Part shown: positions 20,969 through 30,487 of the stretch, in pieces
Numbering within the stretch: the stretch's first letter is position 1
Layout: each line of letters begins with the position of its first letter
Assembly (NCBI GenBank): GCA_905182525.1
Contig: CAJJBV010000001.1
Span: 248,001 to 312,000, forward strand
Direction of reading: 5' to 3'
DNA: 64,000 nucleotides
Source of the DNA: Cryomorphaceae bacterium
Lineage (GTDB): Bacteria; Bacteroidota; Bacteroidia; Flavobacteriales_D; Parvicellaceae
Notes under the pieces: generated by a model
Told to the model about the DNA's origin: nothing
What the model saw: only the letters and a program-made list of their open reading frames with translations
Database searches by the model: none
Translations under genes and position numbers: made by a program

Positions 20969-22732
20969 TTGAAATCACTTTTACACCTTAATAAATATTT
21001 TTTAAAATATAAATGGCACCTAACACTAGGTATAATATTTATAATTTTATCAAATTACTTTGGAGTTTATATGCCTGAAATCATTGATCAAGCAGCTGAT
21101 GAGCTTTTAAAACATGTAAAAAATAAATCTGATCAAAATAACAATATAATTCTTTGGGACTTAGGAATTAGACTAGTTCTAACTTATATGCTTTTCTCCC
21201 TTCTTAAGGGCGTTTTTTTATTTTTCACACGTCAAACAATTATTGTAATGTCCAGAAATATTGAGTTTGATCTAAAAAATGAAATCTTTTCTAAATATCA
21301 ACAATTAACAATTTCCTTTTATAAGAATAATAAGACTGGGGATTTAATGAATAGAATTAGTGAAGATGTCACCAAGGTTAGAATGTACCTAGGACCTGCG
21401 ATAATGTACTCTATCAATGTTATTGTTTTATTTGTAATGGTTATTTCATTTATGCTTTATAAAAATGCAGTTCTAACTATGTATGTATTATTTCCACTAC
21501 CAATACTTTCTTTAGTAATTTATATGGTTAGTAGTATTATCAATAAAAAAAGTGAAATCACACAACGTAAACAATCTAAAATCACATCATTTGTTCAAGA
21601 AGCTTTTTCTGGAATTAGAGTTTTAAAAGCATACAATAAAAAATTACACTTTACATCACTTTATGAAAAAGAAACTGAAGATTATAAACGAGCATCCTTA
21701 AGTCTTGCTTTAGTTAATTCACTTTTCTTACCCTCTATTATATTTCTAATTGGTCTAAGTACAGTTATTACCATTTATTTGGGAGGAATAAAAACAATTA
21801 ATAATGAACTCGACTATGGTGATATAATTCAATTTATATTTTATATAAACATGCTTACTTGGCCATTTGCCTCTGTTGGTTGGGTAAGTTCTCTAATTCA
21901 AAGAGCAGCTGCATCTCAAAAAAGAATTAATGAGTTTATAAATATTACTGACAAAGTTTTAAATAACGGAACTGAAAAACTAGAACAAATATTTAAAGTA
22001 GAATTTAAAGACATAAACTTTAAATATCCAAATAGTGATGATTATGTACTTAAAAACATAAATTTTAAATTAAATGCTGGAATGAGTCTTGGGATTTTTG
22101 GAAAAACTGGAGCCGGAAAATCTTCATTAGTTCAATTATTATGCAGACTATATGAACCCTCAGAAGGTGAAATTTTCATTAATGATATTTCATATAAAAA
22201 AATAGAATTAAATGCTTACAGAAAAAAAATTGGATATGTACCACAAGATGTTTTCTTGTTTTCTGATTCCATAGAAAACAATATTGCTTTCGGATTAAAC
22301 AAAGAGGATTTTAATGAGGATGAAATTAAAACTGCTGCAGAAAGCGCAGGTTTATTAAATGAAATTGAAACGTTTAATGATTCTTTTCAAACAAAAATTG
22401 GTGAAAGAGGAGTCACACTTTCTGGTGGGCAAAAACAAAGGGTTTCAATAGCAAGAGTATTGTTTAGAAAACCTCAATTATTAATTTTTGATGATTGCTT
22501 GTCAGCAGTGGATTCACAGACATCAAAAAAAATACAACATTCATTGAATAAAAACTCAAGTAAAAAAATATCAATTCATATAAGTCATAAAATAAATAAC
22601 ATTAGCAATTGTAATCACATATTGGTTCTAGAAAATGGTGAAATTGTCGATCAAGGAAACCATGAAAGTTTATTAAAAAGCAAAGGCTTTTACTATGATA
22701 TATTTAAAAAACAACAATTGGAAGATAATTAA
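20969..22732 (+). CDS. ABC exporter, fused membrane and ATPase domains (MsbA/LmrA-like)
   Basis: 587 aa half-transporter: six membrane helices (residues ~15-300), then the nucleotide-binding domain. The NBD has Walker A (GIFGKTGAGKSSLVQLL), Q-loop (YVPQDVFLF), signature LSGGQKQRVSIARVL, Walker B (LLIFDDCLSAVD) and H-loop (HISHKIN). The Walker B acidic pair is DD rather than DE, as in a known subset of these exporters. TTG at 20969 is the start: no in-frame ATG fits, and MKSLLHLNKYFLKY matches family N-termini. Substrate (lipid, peptide or drug) cannot be told. Divergent from leucine dehydrogenase. Two-subunit homodimer likely. Confidence 0.93.
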   Translation: MKSLLHLNKYFLKYKWHLTLGIIFIILSNYFGVYMPEIIDQAADELLKHVKNKSDQNNNIILWDLGIRLVLTYMLFSLLKGVFLFFTRQTIIVMSRNIEFDLKNEIFSKYQQLTISFYKNNKTGDLMNRISEDVTKVRMYLGPAIMYSINVIVLFVMVISFMLYKNAVLTMYVLFPLPILSLVIYMVSSIINKKSEITQRKQSKITSFVQEAFSGIRVLKAYNKKLHFTSLYEKETEDYKRASLSLALVNSLFLPSIIFLIGLSTVITIYLGGIKTINNELDYGDIIQFIFYINMLTWPFASVGWVSSLIQRAAASQKRINEFINITDKVLNNGTEKLEQIFKVEFKDINFKYPNSDDYVLKNINFKLNAGMSLGIFGKTGAGKSSLVQLLCRLYEPSEGEIFINDISYKKIELNAYRKKIGYVPQDVFLFSDSIENNIAFGLNKEDFNEDEIKTAAESAGLLNEIETFNDSFQTKIGERGVTLSGGQKQRVSIARVLFRKPQLLIFDDCLSAVDSQTSKKIQHSLNKNSSKKISIHISHKINNISNCNHILVLENGEIVDQGNHESLLKSKGFYYDIFKKQQLEDN

Positions 22733-22794
22733 TTACCCTGATTTTTTAGAAAAAATAAAAAGGTTAATTATATTGCAGATATAAAACACAAGGA

Positions 22795-23070
22795 ATGTCT
22801 ACTGAAAACACCAAGGATCAAGAAAACTATAGAAATGAAATTTATTCAAAATCTGTAAGAGCTGGTAAAAGAACCTATTTTTTTGATGTTAAATCTACAA
22901 GGTCTGGAGATCATTATTTAACAATTACAGAAAGTAAAAAAAAGTTTGATCAAGATGGTGATTTTCATTTTGAAAAACATAAAATATTTCTTTACAAAGA
23001 AGATTTTGATAAATTTAAAGATGGATTTATTGAAGTTATTGATAAAGTTATATCACTTAATCGAAGCTAA
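22795..23070 (+). CDS. DUF3276 (PUR-domain, Pur-alpha-like) protein
   Basis: 91 aa. The core SVRAGKRTYFFDVKSTRSGDHYLTITESKK...DGDFHFEKHKIFLYKEDFDKF is diagnostic of DUF3276, the bacterial Pur-alpha-like family, which forms PUR-repeat dimers that bind single-stranded nucleic acid. It is nearly universal in Bacteroidota and has no enzyme motif. Acidic N-terminus. It stands alone, 62 bases after the ABC transporter and 293 bases before parA. The cellular role is not established. Confidence 0.92.
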   Translation: MSTENTKDQENYRNEIYSKSVRAGKRTYFFDVKSTRSGDHYLTITESKKKFDQDGDFHFEKHKIFLYKEDFDKFKDGFIEVIDKVISLNRS

Positions 23071-23363
23071 TCCAGTTGAAAACAATAATTCATTGGAAAG
23101 TAAGTCCTTTAAGAATGTAGATTAATAAATTTCTAAATACTTTTTTTTCAACAATTTCTAAATCTTATATTTTTTTCAAAATAATTGATTTACAGGTTTT
23201 TAAATTATTTTATTCAAGAAAAAATCATTATTTTTTTTGATAAGTTAATTTAATTGGTCTTTAAACACAATTATGTGTAAAAATCAATTTTAAAATTAGT
23301 AATCCACAAAGTTTTAAGTTATAACTTTAGGTTATAATTATTTGATATTAAAACTAAATATTA
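23071..23363. other. AT-rich gap before parA with a 12-bp palindrome
   Basis: No open frame or RNA gene was recognised in these 293 bases. Contents: a perfect palindrome AAGTTATAACTT at 23316-23327, a second GTTATAA just after it at ~23331, and two sequences one base off the DnaA box (TAATCCACA near 23300; TGTGTAAAA near 23274). These may be operator or ParB/DnaA-related sites, but each is weak. No canonical parS (TGTTnCACGTGnAACA) was seen here. Confidence 0.4.
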
Positions 23364-24179
23364 ATGGGTAAAATCATAACCATAGCCAATCAAAAAGGTG
23401 GTGTAGGAAAAACTACTACTGCTATAAATCTTTCAGCCTGCTTAGGTGTGCTTGACAAAAAAACATTATTAATTGATGCTGACCCACAAGCTAATAGTAC
23501 TTCCGGTGTTGGTTTTGAGCCTCGTGACATTAATAAAGGGATTTATAATTGTATAATTAACGGTGAAAACCCTAAAGACCTTATACTGAAAACTAAAAGT
23601 CCAAATCTAGATCTATTACCATCACATATTGATTTAGTTGGTGCAGAAATTGAGATGATTAATTTAGAAGAAAGAGAATTTGTTTTCCAAAAAACATTTA
23701 AACATTTAGCTAATGATTATGATTATATTTTAATCGATTGTTCTCCATCATTAGGTCTTTTGACTTTGAATTCTCTCACACTTTCTGACAGTGTTATTAT
23801 ACCAGTTCAATGTGAATATTTTGCCTTAGAAGGATTAGGTAAGTTATTAAATACAATTAAAATTGTCCAAAGTAGATTGAATAAATCTTTAGATATTGAG
23901 GGCATCTTACTAACTATGTATGACACAAGGCTAAGACTTTCTAATCAAGTAGTTGAAGAAGTTAAAATACACTTTCAACAACTTGTTTTTGATACTATTG
24001 TTCACAGAAATACTAGATTGGGTGAAGCTCCAAGCCATGGTGAAACAATTATAATGCATGATGCAAGTAGTAAAGGGGCAGTTAATTATTTAAATCTTGC
24101 TAAAGAGCTTATAAAAAAGAACTTAACTGAAAATACTGTGAATGAAGTGGTAAATAATATTGCTGTAAATGGGTTCTAA
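23364..24179 (+). CDS. parA: ParA/Soj chromosome-partitioning ATPase
   Basis: 271 aa. Deviant Walker A KGGVGKTT at residues 11-18 (ANQKGGVGKTTTAINLSA), Walker A' (LIDADPQANSTSG), Walker B (DYILIDCSPSLGLLTLNSL) and IPVQCEYFALEGL, all standard for chromosomal ParA. It forms ATP-dependent dimers on DNA and moves ParB-bound origins. parB overlaps its end by 11 bases, so the two are co-translated. Slightly long C-terminal tail. Confidence 0.96.
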   Translation: MGKIITIANQKGGVGKTTTAINLSACLGVLDKKTLLIDADPQANSTSGVGFEPRDINKGIYNCIINGENPKDLILKTKSPNLDLLPSHIDLVGAEIEMINLEEREFVFQKTFKHLANDYDYILIDCSPSLGLLTLNSLTLSDSVIIPVQCEYFALEGLGKLLNTIKIVQSRLNKSLDIEGILLTMYDTRLRLSNQVVEEVKIHFQQLVFDTIVHRNTRLGEAPSHGETIIMHDASSKGAVNYLNLAKELIKKNLTENTVNEVVNNIAVNGF

Positions 24180-25047
24180 AAAAAGCGCACTAGGAAAAGG
24201 ATTAGGCGCTTTACTTGAAAATGCAAAAACAGATATTACATCTAATTCAAACAGTTCAATACAAAATCAAGCTGGATTAATATCAAGAATTAATATTTCT
24301 AATATTACCCCTAACCCATTTCAACCAAGGATAGATTTTGAAAAAAATTCTTTAATAGAATTATCAAATTCTATTAAAGAACATGGAATAATACAGCCAA
24401 TAACAGTAAGAAAAATAGGTCGAGATAATTTTCAAATTATTTCTGGTGAAAGAAGATATCAAGCTTCAAAAATTGCAAATATTAATGAAATTCCTTGTTA
24501 TATTAGAATAGCTAATGATGAAGAAATGCTTGAAATGGCAATTGTTGAAAATATTCAAAGAAAAGATTTAAATTCAATTGAAATAGGATTGAGCTATCAA
24601 AGGTTAATTGAAGAGTGTAATTTAACTCATGAACAATTAAGTAACAAAGTAAGTAAAAACAGATCTACAATAACTAATTTCTTAAGACTTTTAAAATTAC
24701 CTATTTTGGTTCAAAAAGCTCTCCGAGACAGTACAATTAGCATGGGACATGCTAGAGCATTACTCTCATTTACTAGCGAACAGGAAATACTTCAAGCTTA
24801 CAATAAAATTTTATCTGAAAATCTTTCTGTAAGACTTACTGAGCAAATGAGTACAAAAGTTAAAGAAAATAAAAAAAATAAAAAAGGAATTTTAAATAGG
24901 TATGAAATAAGAATGGAAAATAATATTTCGTTTCAATTTAAGTCCAAAGTGAAAATTAAAAAGAAATTAAACGGAAGTGGACAAGTATTAATTTCTTTTA
25001 AGAATCAAGAGCACTTATCTAAAATACTTGATAATTTTGATCAATGA
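24169..25047 (+). CDS. parB: ParB/Spo0J chromosome-partitioning protein
   Basis: 292 aa. N-terminus MGSKKSALGKGLGALLENA (ParA-activating motif), N-terminal nuclease-like domain (NPFQPRIDFE...LSNSIKEHGIIQPITVR and GERRYQASKIA), the box ENIQRKDLNSIE, a helix-turn-helix (LSNKVSKNRSTITNFLRLLKL), and a C-terminal dimerisation domain. Binds parS and spreads in a CTP-dependent way. Overlaps parA by 11 bases and the DUF5683 gene by 4 (ATGA). Intact. Confidence 0.96.
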   Translation: MGSKKSALGKGLGALLENAKTDITSNSNSSIQNQAGLISRINISNITPNPFQPRIDFEKNSLIELSNSIKEHGIIQPITVRKIGRDNFQIISGERRYQASKIANINEIPCYIRIANDEEMLEMAIVENIQRKDLNSIEIGLSYQRLIEECNLTHEQLSNKVSKNRSTITNFLRLLKLPILVQKALRDSTISMGHARALLSFTSEQEILQAYNKILSENLSVRLTEQMSTKVKENKKNKKGILNRYEIRMENNISFQFKSKVKIKKKLNGSGQVLISFKNQEHLSKILDNFDQ

Positions 25048-25628
25048 TTAGAACTTTAATTTTCTTATTAATAATTATAACTAATAATAACTTTGCTCAA
25101 AATTCCGATAGTTTAAAAAAAAATAAATTTTCATTTAAATCTACTTTATTTTCCTCTATTATTCCTGGTAGTGGTCAAGTCCATAATAATATAATAAGAA
25201 CAAACACTACAAAAAATAGATTGTGGTGGAAATTACCATTGATATATGGAGGGTTAGGAACAACGCTTTATCTTATAAACTTTAATAATCAAGAATTTAA
25301 TAGCATTAAAAATGAAAGATTAAGTAGAATAGACGGTAATAGCCCAATATATTACGCACAATATTCTGAAAATCAACTTAGAGAAATTCAAGATGAATAT
25401 AGAAGGTTAAGAGATTTATCAGTTATTTCCTTAATAGGAATATACTTTCTTCAAGTAATTGATGCAAATGTTGAATCCCATCTTTTTTTATTTGATATTA
25501 GTGATAACTTAACTTTTAGAATTAAGCCTTCTTACCAAATAAATAATAATTACAAAAATTCATTTTCAACTCAATTTTCACTAAATATTAAAATAAAAAC
25601 ACAAAAAGAAAATTTTTATTTTTTTTAA
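25044..25628 (+). CDS. DUF5683 membrane/secreted protein downstream of parB
   Basis: 194 aa. Signal peptide (ends NNFAQ, residue ~19), then the DUF5683 hallmark STLFSSIIPGSGQVHNN, followed by WWKLPLIYGGLGTTLYLI (membrane segment) and a second hydrophobic segment (LSVISLIGIYFLQVIDANVESHLF). A parA-parB-DUF5683 order is widespread in Bacteroidota. It is translationally coupled to parB by ATGA. In many relatives dapB and lepB come next; here they are replaced by an unrelated flavoprotein. Function unknown. Confidence 0.88.
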   Translation: MIRTLIFLLIIITNNNFAQNSDSLKKNKFSFKSTLFSSIIPGSGQVHNNIIRTNTTKNRLWWKLPLIYGGLGTTLYLINFNNQEFNSIKNERLSRIDGNSPIYYAQYSENQLREIQDEYRRLRDLSVISLIGIYFLQVIDANVESHLFLFDISDNLTFRIKPSYQINNNYKNSFSTQFSLNIKIKTQKENFYFF

Positions 25629-25637
25629 ACACACTTT

Positions 25638-27131
25638 ATGGAAAAATTTGATTTATGTATTATAGGTGCTGGTCCCTCAGGTTATGCTGCAGCAATGAGA
25701 GCTATTGACTTAGGTAAAAAAACTATTTTAATTGAAAAAGATAAAGTTGGTGGAGCAGGATTATATAACGGTGCCCTATCTTCTAAAACTATGTGGGAAC
25801 TTTCTGAAAAATTAAGAACAATAAATGAGGGAATTAAATCTGCAGGTCGTGAAGTTGTAGAATTATCATGGGAAGATGTACAGAAAAATCTTATGGAATC
25901 TACCTTTGATAGAAAGTTCCAATATTCATGTCATTTAAAATTACTTCAGTCCAAAGCTCTAAATAATATTTTCAAATATGAGCGTGGATTAGGAACATTT
26001 ATTGACAATCATCAAGTTCAAATTCAAAAATCGAAAGGTGAAAAAAAAACTATTCATGCTGAAAATATAATTATTGCTACTGGAAGTAAGCCTAGAACTC
26101 TTCCTAATATAGATGTTGATGAAAATATAATTATGACCAGTGACGGAGTTGATCATATGAAAGATTTTCCTAAATCAATGGTAATTGTAGGTGCTGGTGT
26201 AATTGGTTGTGAGTATGCTACTATATTTTCAAATTTTGGAAAAACTAAAGTTTATTTAATTGATAGATCAGATAGGATTCTTCCATTTGAAGATTCGGAC
26301 ATATCAGATATGATTAGTAAAAACCTTAAGAAAAAAGGGGTGACAATTCATAATAAAGCTCAATTAGAAAGGTTAGAAATAAAAAATGGAGAAGTTGAAT
26401 ATGAGTTATCTTATAAAGACGGTTCTAAAGAAATTATACAAGTAGAAAAAGCTCTTTTATCTGTAGGAAGAAAACTATGTATTGAAGGATTAAATATGGA
26501 AAATGCTGGAGTTACTCTAAGTAAAAGAGGTGTTCATATTGGTGATAATAATACTCAGACAAATATTCCTAATATATATGTAGTTGGAGATGCAAGCGGT
26601 CATATTTCATTAGTTAATGTTGGAGAATTAGAAGGTAGATATGCTGTTGAAAGAATATTTTCTAAAAAATATTACCCATTAAATTACTCCAACATATGTA
26701 CTATAATGTTTCTTCAACCAGAGGTTGCTTCAGTAGGAATCAATGAAAAAACATGTATTGAAGAAAATATTCCTGTTAAAGTAGTGAAACTTGATTATTC
26801 TTGTATTGCAAGAGCTATTGCGATGAGAAAAACTGAAGGTTTTTTTAAAATAATAGTTTCTGACGATAAAAAGATGAAAATACTGGGAATGAGAGCTGTT
26901 GGAGAGCATGCTTCAAGTGCTATTCAAGGGGTAGGTTTATTGATGAAAATGGATAGAAATATTCATGAGCTTGCAGAAATGGTTCATCCTCACCCATCTA
27001 TTATTGAAGGAGTTCAGGAATGCGTAAGAATGCTATTAAATAAGTCAATATTTAAAGCTTCCATATTTAAAGACAAACTTTCCTGTTACAGAAGAATCGG
27101 CGAGTACGTTGAGGATCTTCAAAGACTTTAA
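25638..27131 (+). CDS. Lpd-like FAD/NAD(P) oxidoreductase lacking the redox disulfide
   Basis: 497 aa class I pyridine nucleotide-disulfide oxidoreductase fold: FAD site CIIGAGPSGYAAAMRA (residues 7-22), NAD(P) site IVGAGVIGCEYATIFSNFG, second FAD motif NIYVVGDASGH, and a dimerisation domain ending HPHPSIIEGVQE (catalytic His and Glu kept). Where dihydrolipoamide dehydrogenase has GGTCLNVGCIPSK, this protein has GGAGLYNGALSSK at 38-50: both redox cysteines are gone (Gly41, Ala46). It therefore cannot act by disulfide exchange. Soluble transhydrogenase (SthA) also lacks the pair and is the nearest functional model; that is inference. Ten bases after DUF5683. Confidence 0.85.
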   Translation: MEKFDLCIIGAGPSGYAAAMRAIDLGKKTILIEKDKVGGAGLYNGALSSKTMWELSEKLRTINEGIKSAGREVVELSWEDVQKNLMESTFDRKFQYSCHLKLLQSKALNNIFKYERGLGTFIDNHQVQIQKSKGEKKTIHAENIIIATGSKPRTLPNIDVDENIIMTSDGVDHMKDFPKSMVIVGAGVIGCEYATIFSNFGKTKVYLIDRSDRILPFEDSDISDMISKNLKKKGVTIHNKAQLERLEIKNGEVEYELSYKDGSKEIIQVEKALLSVGRKLCIEGLNMENAGVTLSKRGVHIGDNNTQTNIPNIYVVGDASGHISLVNVGELEGRYAVERIFSKKYYPLNYSNICTIMFLQPEVASVGINEKTCIEENIPVKVVKLDYSCIARAIAMRKTEGFFKIIVSDDKKMKILGMRAVGEHASSAIQGVGLLMKMDRNIHELAEMVHPHPSIIEGVQECVRMLLNKSIFKASIFKDKLSCYRRIGEYVEDLQRL

Positions 27132-27175
27132 ATTTCAAAAAACAAATTATAAAATCTAATTTAAACACATTTTTT

Positions 27176-28336
27176 ATGAGATTTAAATACTATTTATTGT
27201 ACATATTTACTTTTTTTATTTTTTTGATTATTTTAATCACATCTTTTGGGAACAAAGAAAATAAGTCTTTAAACCAAATATCAGTTGATGTTGATAAAGA
27301 GCCTATAAAAAAAGATTTTATAATATTAAAAAATGATCCTAGGACTCTTAAAATAAATTCCTTTTTTAATAAAAAATATAAGAACAGAGTTTTTAATGGC
27401 AATATTCTATTTGCAGAAAAAGGACAAATAATTACTAGTAATAGTTACGGCTACTCTAACTTTAGAAATAAAGAAAAGCTAACTAAAGATCATTCTTTTC
27501 AATTAGCTTCAGTTTCAAAACCTTTTACCGCAATTGCTATTTTACAACTTATTGAAAAAGGAGAAATTAATTTAAATGATACTTTGCAAAAGTTTTTTCC
27601 TGATTTCCCATATAAGAAAATAACGATTCATCAATTATTAAGTCATAGATCAGGAATGAGTAAATACACGCATTTTTGTGATGCACCAGATAGTATCTGG
27701 CCAGACAAAAATTTAACTATAAATAATAAAGATGTTATAGAAATAATGTCTAAAATAGTTCCTCTAATAAACTATCCCCCTGGAAAAAGATATTATTACT
27801 GCAATACAAATTACTTACTACTTGCATCTATAGTTGAGAAAGTATCGGGAATGAGTTTTAAACATTACATGAAAAAAAATATATTTATTCCTATTCAAAT
27901 GAATAATACTAATGTTTATAACAGAACAAATTACAAAGAACTTATTTTACCTGTTCAAGGATATGAAAATAAAACACCTTGGGAAGATGTTTATCTTAAC
28001 GGAGTAGTTGGAGATAAAGGAGTGTATTCAACTACTTTAGATATGTTGAAGTTTGATAGAGCTTTGAAAAGTAATTTACTACTATCAGATTCGTTAAAAG
28101 AATTAGCTTTCAGTAAAATGAGTAAGGATTTTAGTGGATTAAAAAATTATGGCTATGGATTTAGATTAAAACAACATAAAATATATGGTAAAATTGTTTA
28201 TCATACAGGATGGTGGAAAGGGTTTAGATCTTATTTTATAAAAGTTTTAGAAAAAGATCAAACCATAATAGTACTTAATAATGTCAAAAGAGGAAGATTT
28301 TTAAACATAGATAATTTGATTGAACTTGTTAATTAA
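27176..28336 (+). CDS. Serine hydrolase, beta-lactamase class C / DD-peptidase family
   Basis: 386 aa. N-terminal hydrophobic segment (signal or anchor, residues ~4-24). Catalytic motifs of the family are present: SxxK as S112-V-S-K115 (QLASVSKPFTAIAILQL), YxN as YCN in YYYCNTNYLLLASIVEK, and a C-terminal HTG (YHTGWWKGFRS). These enzymes are periplasmic or lipid-linked esterases or peptidases; true beta-lactamase activity cannot be inferred. Its stop overlaps the end of the convergent TPR gene by 4 bases. Confidence 0.9.
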   Translation: MRFKYYLLYIFTFFIFLIILITSFGNKENKSLNQISVDVDKEPIKKDFIILKNDPRTLKINSFFNKKYKNRVFNGNILFAEKGQIITSNSYGYSNFRNKEKLTKDHSFQLASVSKPFTAIAILQLIEKGEINLNDTLQKFFPDFPYKKITIHQLLSHRSGMSKYTHFCDAPDSIWPDKNLTINNKDVIEIMSKIVPLINYPPGKRYYYCNTNYLLLASIVEKVSGMSFKHYMKKNIFIPIQMNNTNVYNRTNYKELILPVQGYENKTPWEDVYLNGVVGDKGVYSTTLDMLKFDRALKSNLLLSDSLKELAFSKMSKDFSGLKNYGYGFRLKQHKIYGKIVYHTGWWKGFRSYFIKVLEKDQTIIVLNNVKRGRFLNIDNLIELVN

Positions 28337-29394
28337 TATAAATTGTTTAGTGCATCTAAAGAAGGCCTATAATCATTGTCAATTTTAATAGCTTTTTTAT
28401 AACAAGATCTAGCTGAACTAAAATCTTTTTCTATTTCATGACATATTCCTAGATTATGAATTGCTTGAACATAATTCGAGTTTTTATAAATAGCTTTTTT
28501 AAAATAATAAAAGGCAGAGTCTAAATAATACTGATTATTATCTAAGTTATATTCACCTAAAAAAGTATTGCCAATATTAAAATACGTCTCTTCAAAGTTA
28601 GAGTCAATTTTCGTAATAATATGAAATGATTCTCTAGCTTTAGAGTAATTCTCATTGAAATGATAATAAAGACCTTTGTTTCTATGAGCTTCAATACTTA
28701 AATTGTTAATTGCTATAGCAGAATTATAATAATCTAAAGCATTAGTATTTCCTAAATTTTCAGATAACATACCCATATGAATATAGGCATCAAAATAATT
28801 AGGATCAACCTCAATTGCAGTTTGGTAAGAAGACGACGCTCGGTTTGAATTTCCCAAAAAATGATAAATCATTCCCTTTATGAGATAAGCTTCAGCTATT
28901 CTTTTATCAATTTTTAAAACATCATTTACAAGCTTCATAGCTTGGTCTGTATTCTTCTCAAAAAGAAAAATTTTTGACCTTAACAGTCTAGCAGCAATAA
29001 TTTCTTTGTCTTCTTTAATACAATTATCTAAGTATATTTTAGACTCATCAATCATACTTACATCTTGTTTAAAAACCGCTAGCTCATACAAAATTGCAGC
29101 TTTGTGATATTTTAAAAACGAAACATCAGGAGTTATACTTAAAGCTCGATTAATATCTTCTAAGGCAGATATGAAATTTCTTTTTTCTTGATAGTATAAA
29201 GCTCTTTTAAGATAAACATTTGGACTTTTAGGGTTATTAATAATTTCTTTATCAATATCAAAAAGAGAGTTTGAATTACTTTGGGAATTTATATTATTGT
29301 CGACCAGTATAGTTTTATCTTCTATTTGAACATTTTCACTATTATTAGAATTGCATCCTAAAAATATTAAAGTAATAAATAATATTTGTCTCAT
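28333..29394 (-). CDS. TPR-repeat lipoprotein
   Basis: 353 aa. Lipoprotein signal MRQILFITLIFLGC (lipid Cys14), then a low-complexity Asn/Ser linker and about eight tetratricopeptide repeats from residue ~55 to the end (for example PNVYLKRALYYQEKRNFISALEDINRA split over repeat 1, and YVQAIHNLGICHEIEKDFS near the end). TPR arrays bind other proteins, so it probably scaffolds an envelope complex. Separated from recA upstream by a terminator. Partner unknown. Confidence 0.87.
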   Translation of the reverse strand: MRQILFITLIFLGCNSNNSENVQIEDKTILVDNNINSQSNSNSLFDIDKEIINNPKSPNVYLKRALYYQEKRNFISALEDINRALSITPDVSFLKYHKAAILYELAVFKQDVSMIDESKIYLDNCIKEDKEIIAARLLRSKIFLFEKNTDQAMKLVNDVLKIDKRIAEAYLIKGMIYHFLGNSNRASSSYQTAIEVDPNYFDAYIHMGMLSENLGNTNALDYYNSAIAINNLSIEAHRNKGLYYHFNENYSKARESFHIITKIDSNFEETYFNIGNTFLGEYNLDNNQYYLDSAFYYFKKAIYKNSNYVQAIHNLGICHEIEKDFSSARSCYKKAIKIDNDYRPSLDALNNLY

Positions 29395-29398
29395 ATAT

Positions 29399-29420
29399 AA
29401 AAAGGGGCCTTTTTGGCCCC
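29399..29420 (-). terminator. Rho-independent terminator after recA
   Basis: On the minus strand GGGGCC, loop AAAAA, GGCCCC is followed by TTTTT. It lies 21 bases after the recA stop and just before the TPR gene start. Confidence 0.8.
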
Positions 29421-29440
29421 AATAAATAATAATGGTATAA

Positions 29441-30436
29441 TTAACTGTTTAATTGCTCTATTACCTTAATTTCTAATTCTTCTAAAAGTTCAGGGTTATC
29501 TTTGAGTATATCTTTAACAGCATCTCTACCCTGTCCTAATTTTGTTTCACCATAGGAATACCATGATCCAGATTTATTAATAATATTCATTTCAACTCCA
29601 AGATCTATTATTTCACCTATTTTAGAAATACCTTCACCGTACATAATGTCAAATTCAGCTTGCTGAAAAGGAGGAGCTACTTTGTTTTTAACCACCTTTA
29701 CACGAGTTCTATTGCCAATGATTTTATCAGCATTTTTAATTGCACTAGACCTTCTTATGTCTATTCTAACTGAGGAATAAAATTTCAAAGCGTTTCCTCC
29801 CGTCGTGGTCTCTGGATTACCAAACATTACTCCAATTTTTTCTCTTAATTGATTTATAAATATGCAACAAGTATTTGCTTTGCTTATAGATCCTGTTAGT
29901 TTCCTTAACGCTTTAGACATTAATCTTGCTTGAAGGCCCATTTGATTATCTCCCATTTCACCTTCAATTTCTGCTTTTGGTGTCAAAGCAGCAACTGAGT
30001 CAATAACTATTATATCAATCGCACCTGATCTTATTAAATTATCAGCGATTTCAAGAGCCTGCTCTCCGTTGTCAGGTTGAGAGATTAATAAATTATCTAC
30101 ATCTACACCAAGGTTTTTTGCGTAAAATTGATCAAATGCGTGCTCAGCATCGATAATTGCGGCTATACCACCTTTTTTTTGTGCTTCAGCAACAGCATGA
30201 ATTGCCAGTGTAGTTTTCCCTGAAGATTCTGGACCATAAATTTCAACAACTCTTCCTTTTGGAAAACCTCCCACTCCTAAAGCTCTATCTAAGGTTACAG
30301 ACCCTGTTTTTATAACTTCTAACTTCTCTACTGGTTCATCACCTAATCTCATTACTGATCCTTTACCATAAGACTTATCCAAACGATCCAGTGTAGCTTG
30401 TAAAGCTTTAAGCTTTTCTTTATTTATTTCTTCCAT
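29441..30436 (-). CDS. recA: RecA recombinase
   Basis: 331 aa. Walker [19 protein letters not shown], Walker B region [24 protein letters not shown] (split), the loop motif [28 protein letters not shown] (split), and the C-terminal domain. Binds single-stranded DNA, pairs homologous strands and stimulates LexA-type self-cleavage. Complete, slightly shorter in the C-terminal tail than E. coli RecA, as usual for Bacteroidota. A terminator follows. No SOS box was recognised upstream. Confidence 0.98.
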   Translation of the reverse strand: MEEINKEKLKALQATLDRLDKSYGKGSVMRLGDEPVEKLEVIKTGSVTLDRALGVGGFPKGRVVEIYGPESSGKTTLAIHAVAEAQKKGGIAAIIDAEHAFDQFYAKNLGVDVDNLLISQPDNGEQALEIADNLIRSGAIDIIVIDSVAALTPKAEIEGEMGDNQMGLQARLMSKALRKLTGSISKANTCCIFINQLREKIGVMFGNPETTTGGNALKFYSSVRIDIRRSSAIKNADKIIGNRTRVKVVKNKVAPPFQQAEFDIMYGEGISKIGEIIDLGVEMNIINKSGSWYSYGETKLGQGRDAVKDILKDNPELLEELEIKVIEQLNS

Positions 30437-30487
30437 TTTTTAAATTTTCTACTAATTTCACAATTAAGTACATAAAGGTTTTACGTA

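Noticed and set aside
22480-22520. Asp in place of Glu after the Walker B of the ABC exporter as a sign of inactivity
   Set aside because: A DD form is found in functional heterodimer- and homodimer-type exporters, and all other ATPase motifs are intact.
23071-23363. Chromosomal origin
   Set aside because: Only two one-mismatch DnaA boxes and no dnaA, gidA or clear parS nearby; evidence is too thin to call.
27176-28336. Antibiotic-resistance beta-lactamase
   Set aside because: The family is broad (esterases, DD-peptidases). The motifs alone do not show lactam hydrolysis, and no resistance context is present.
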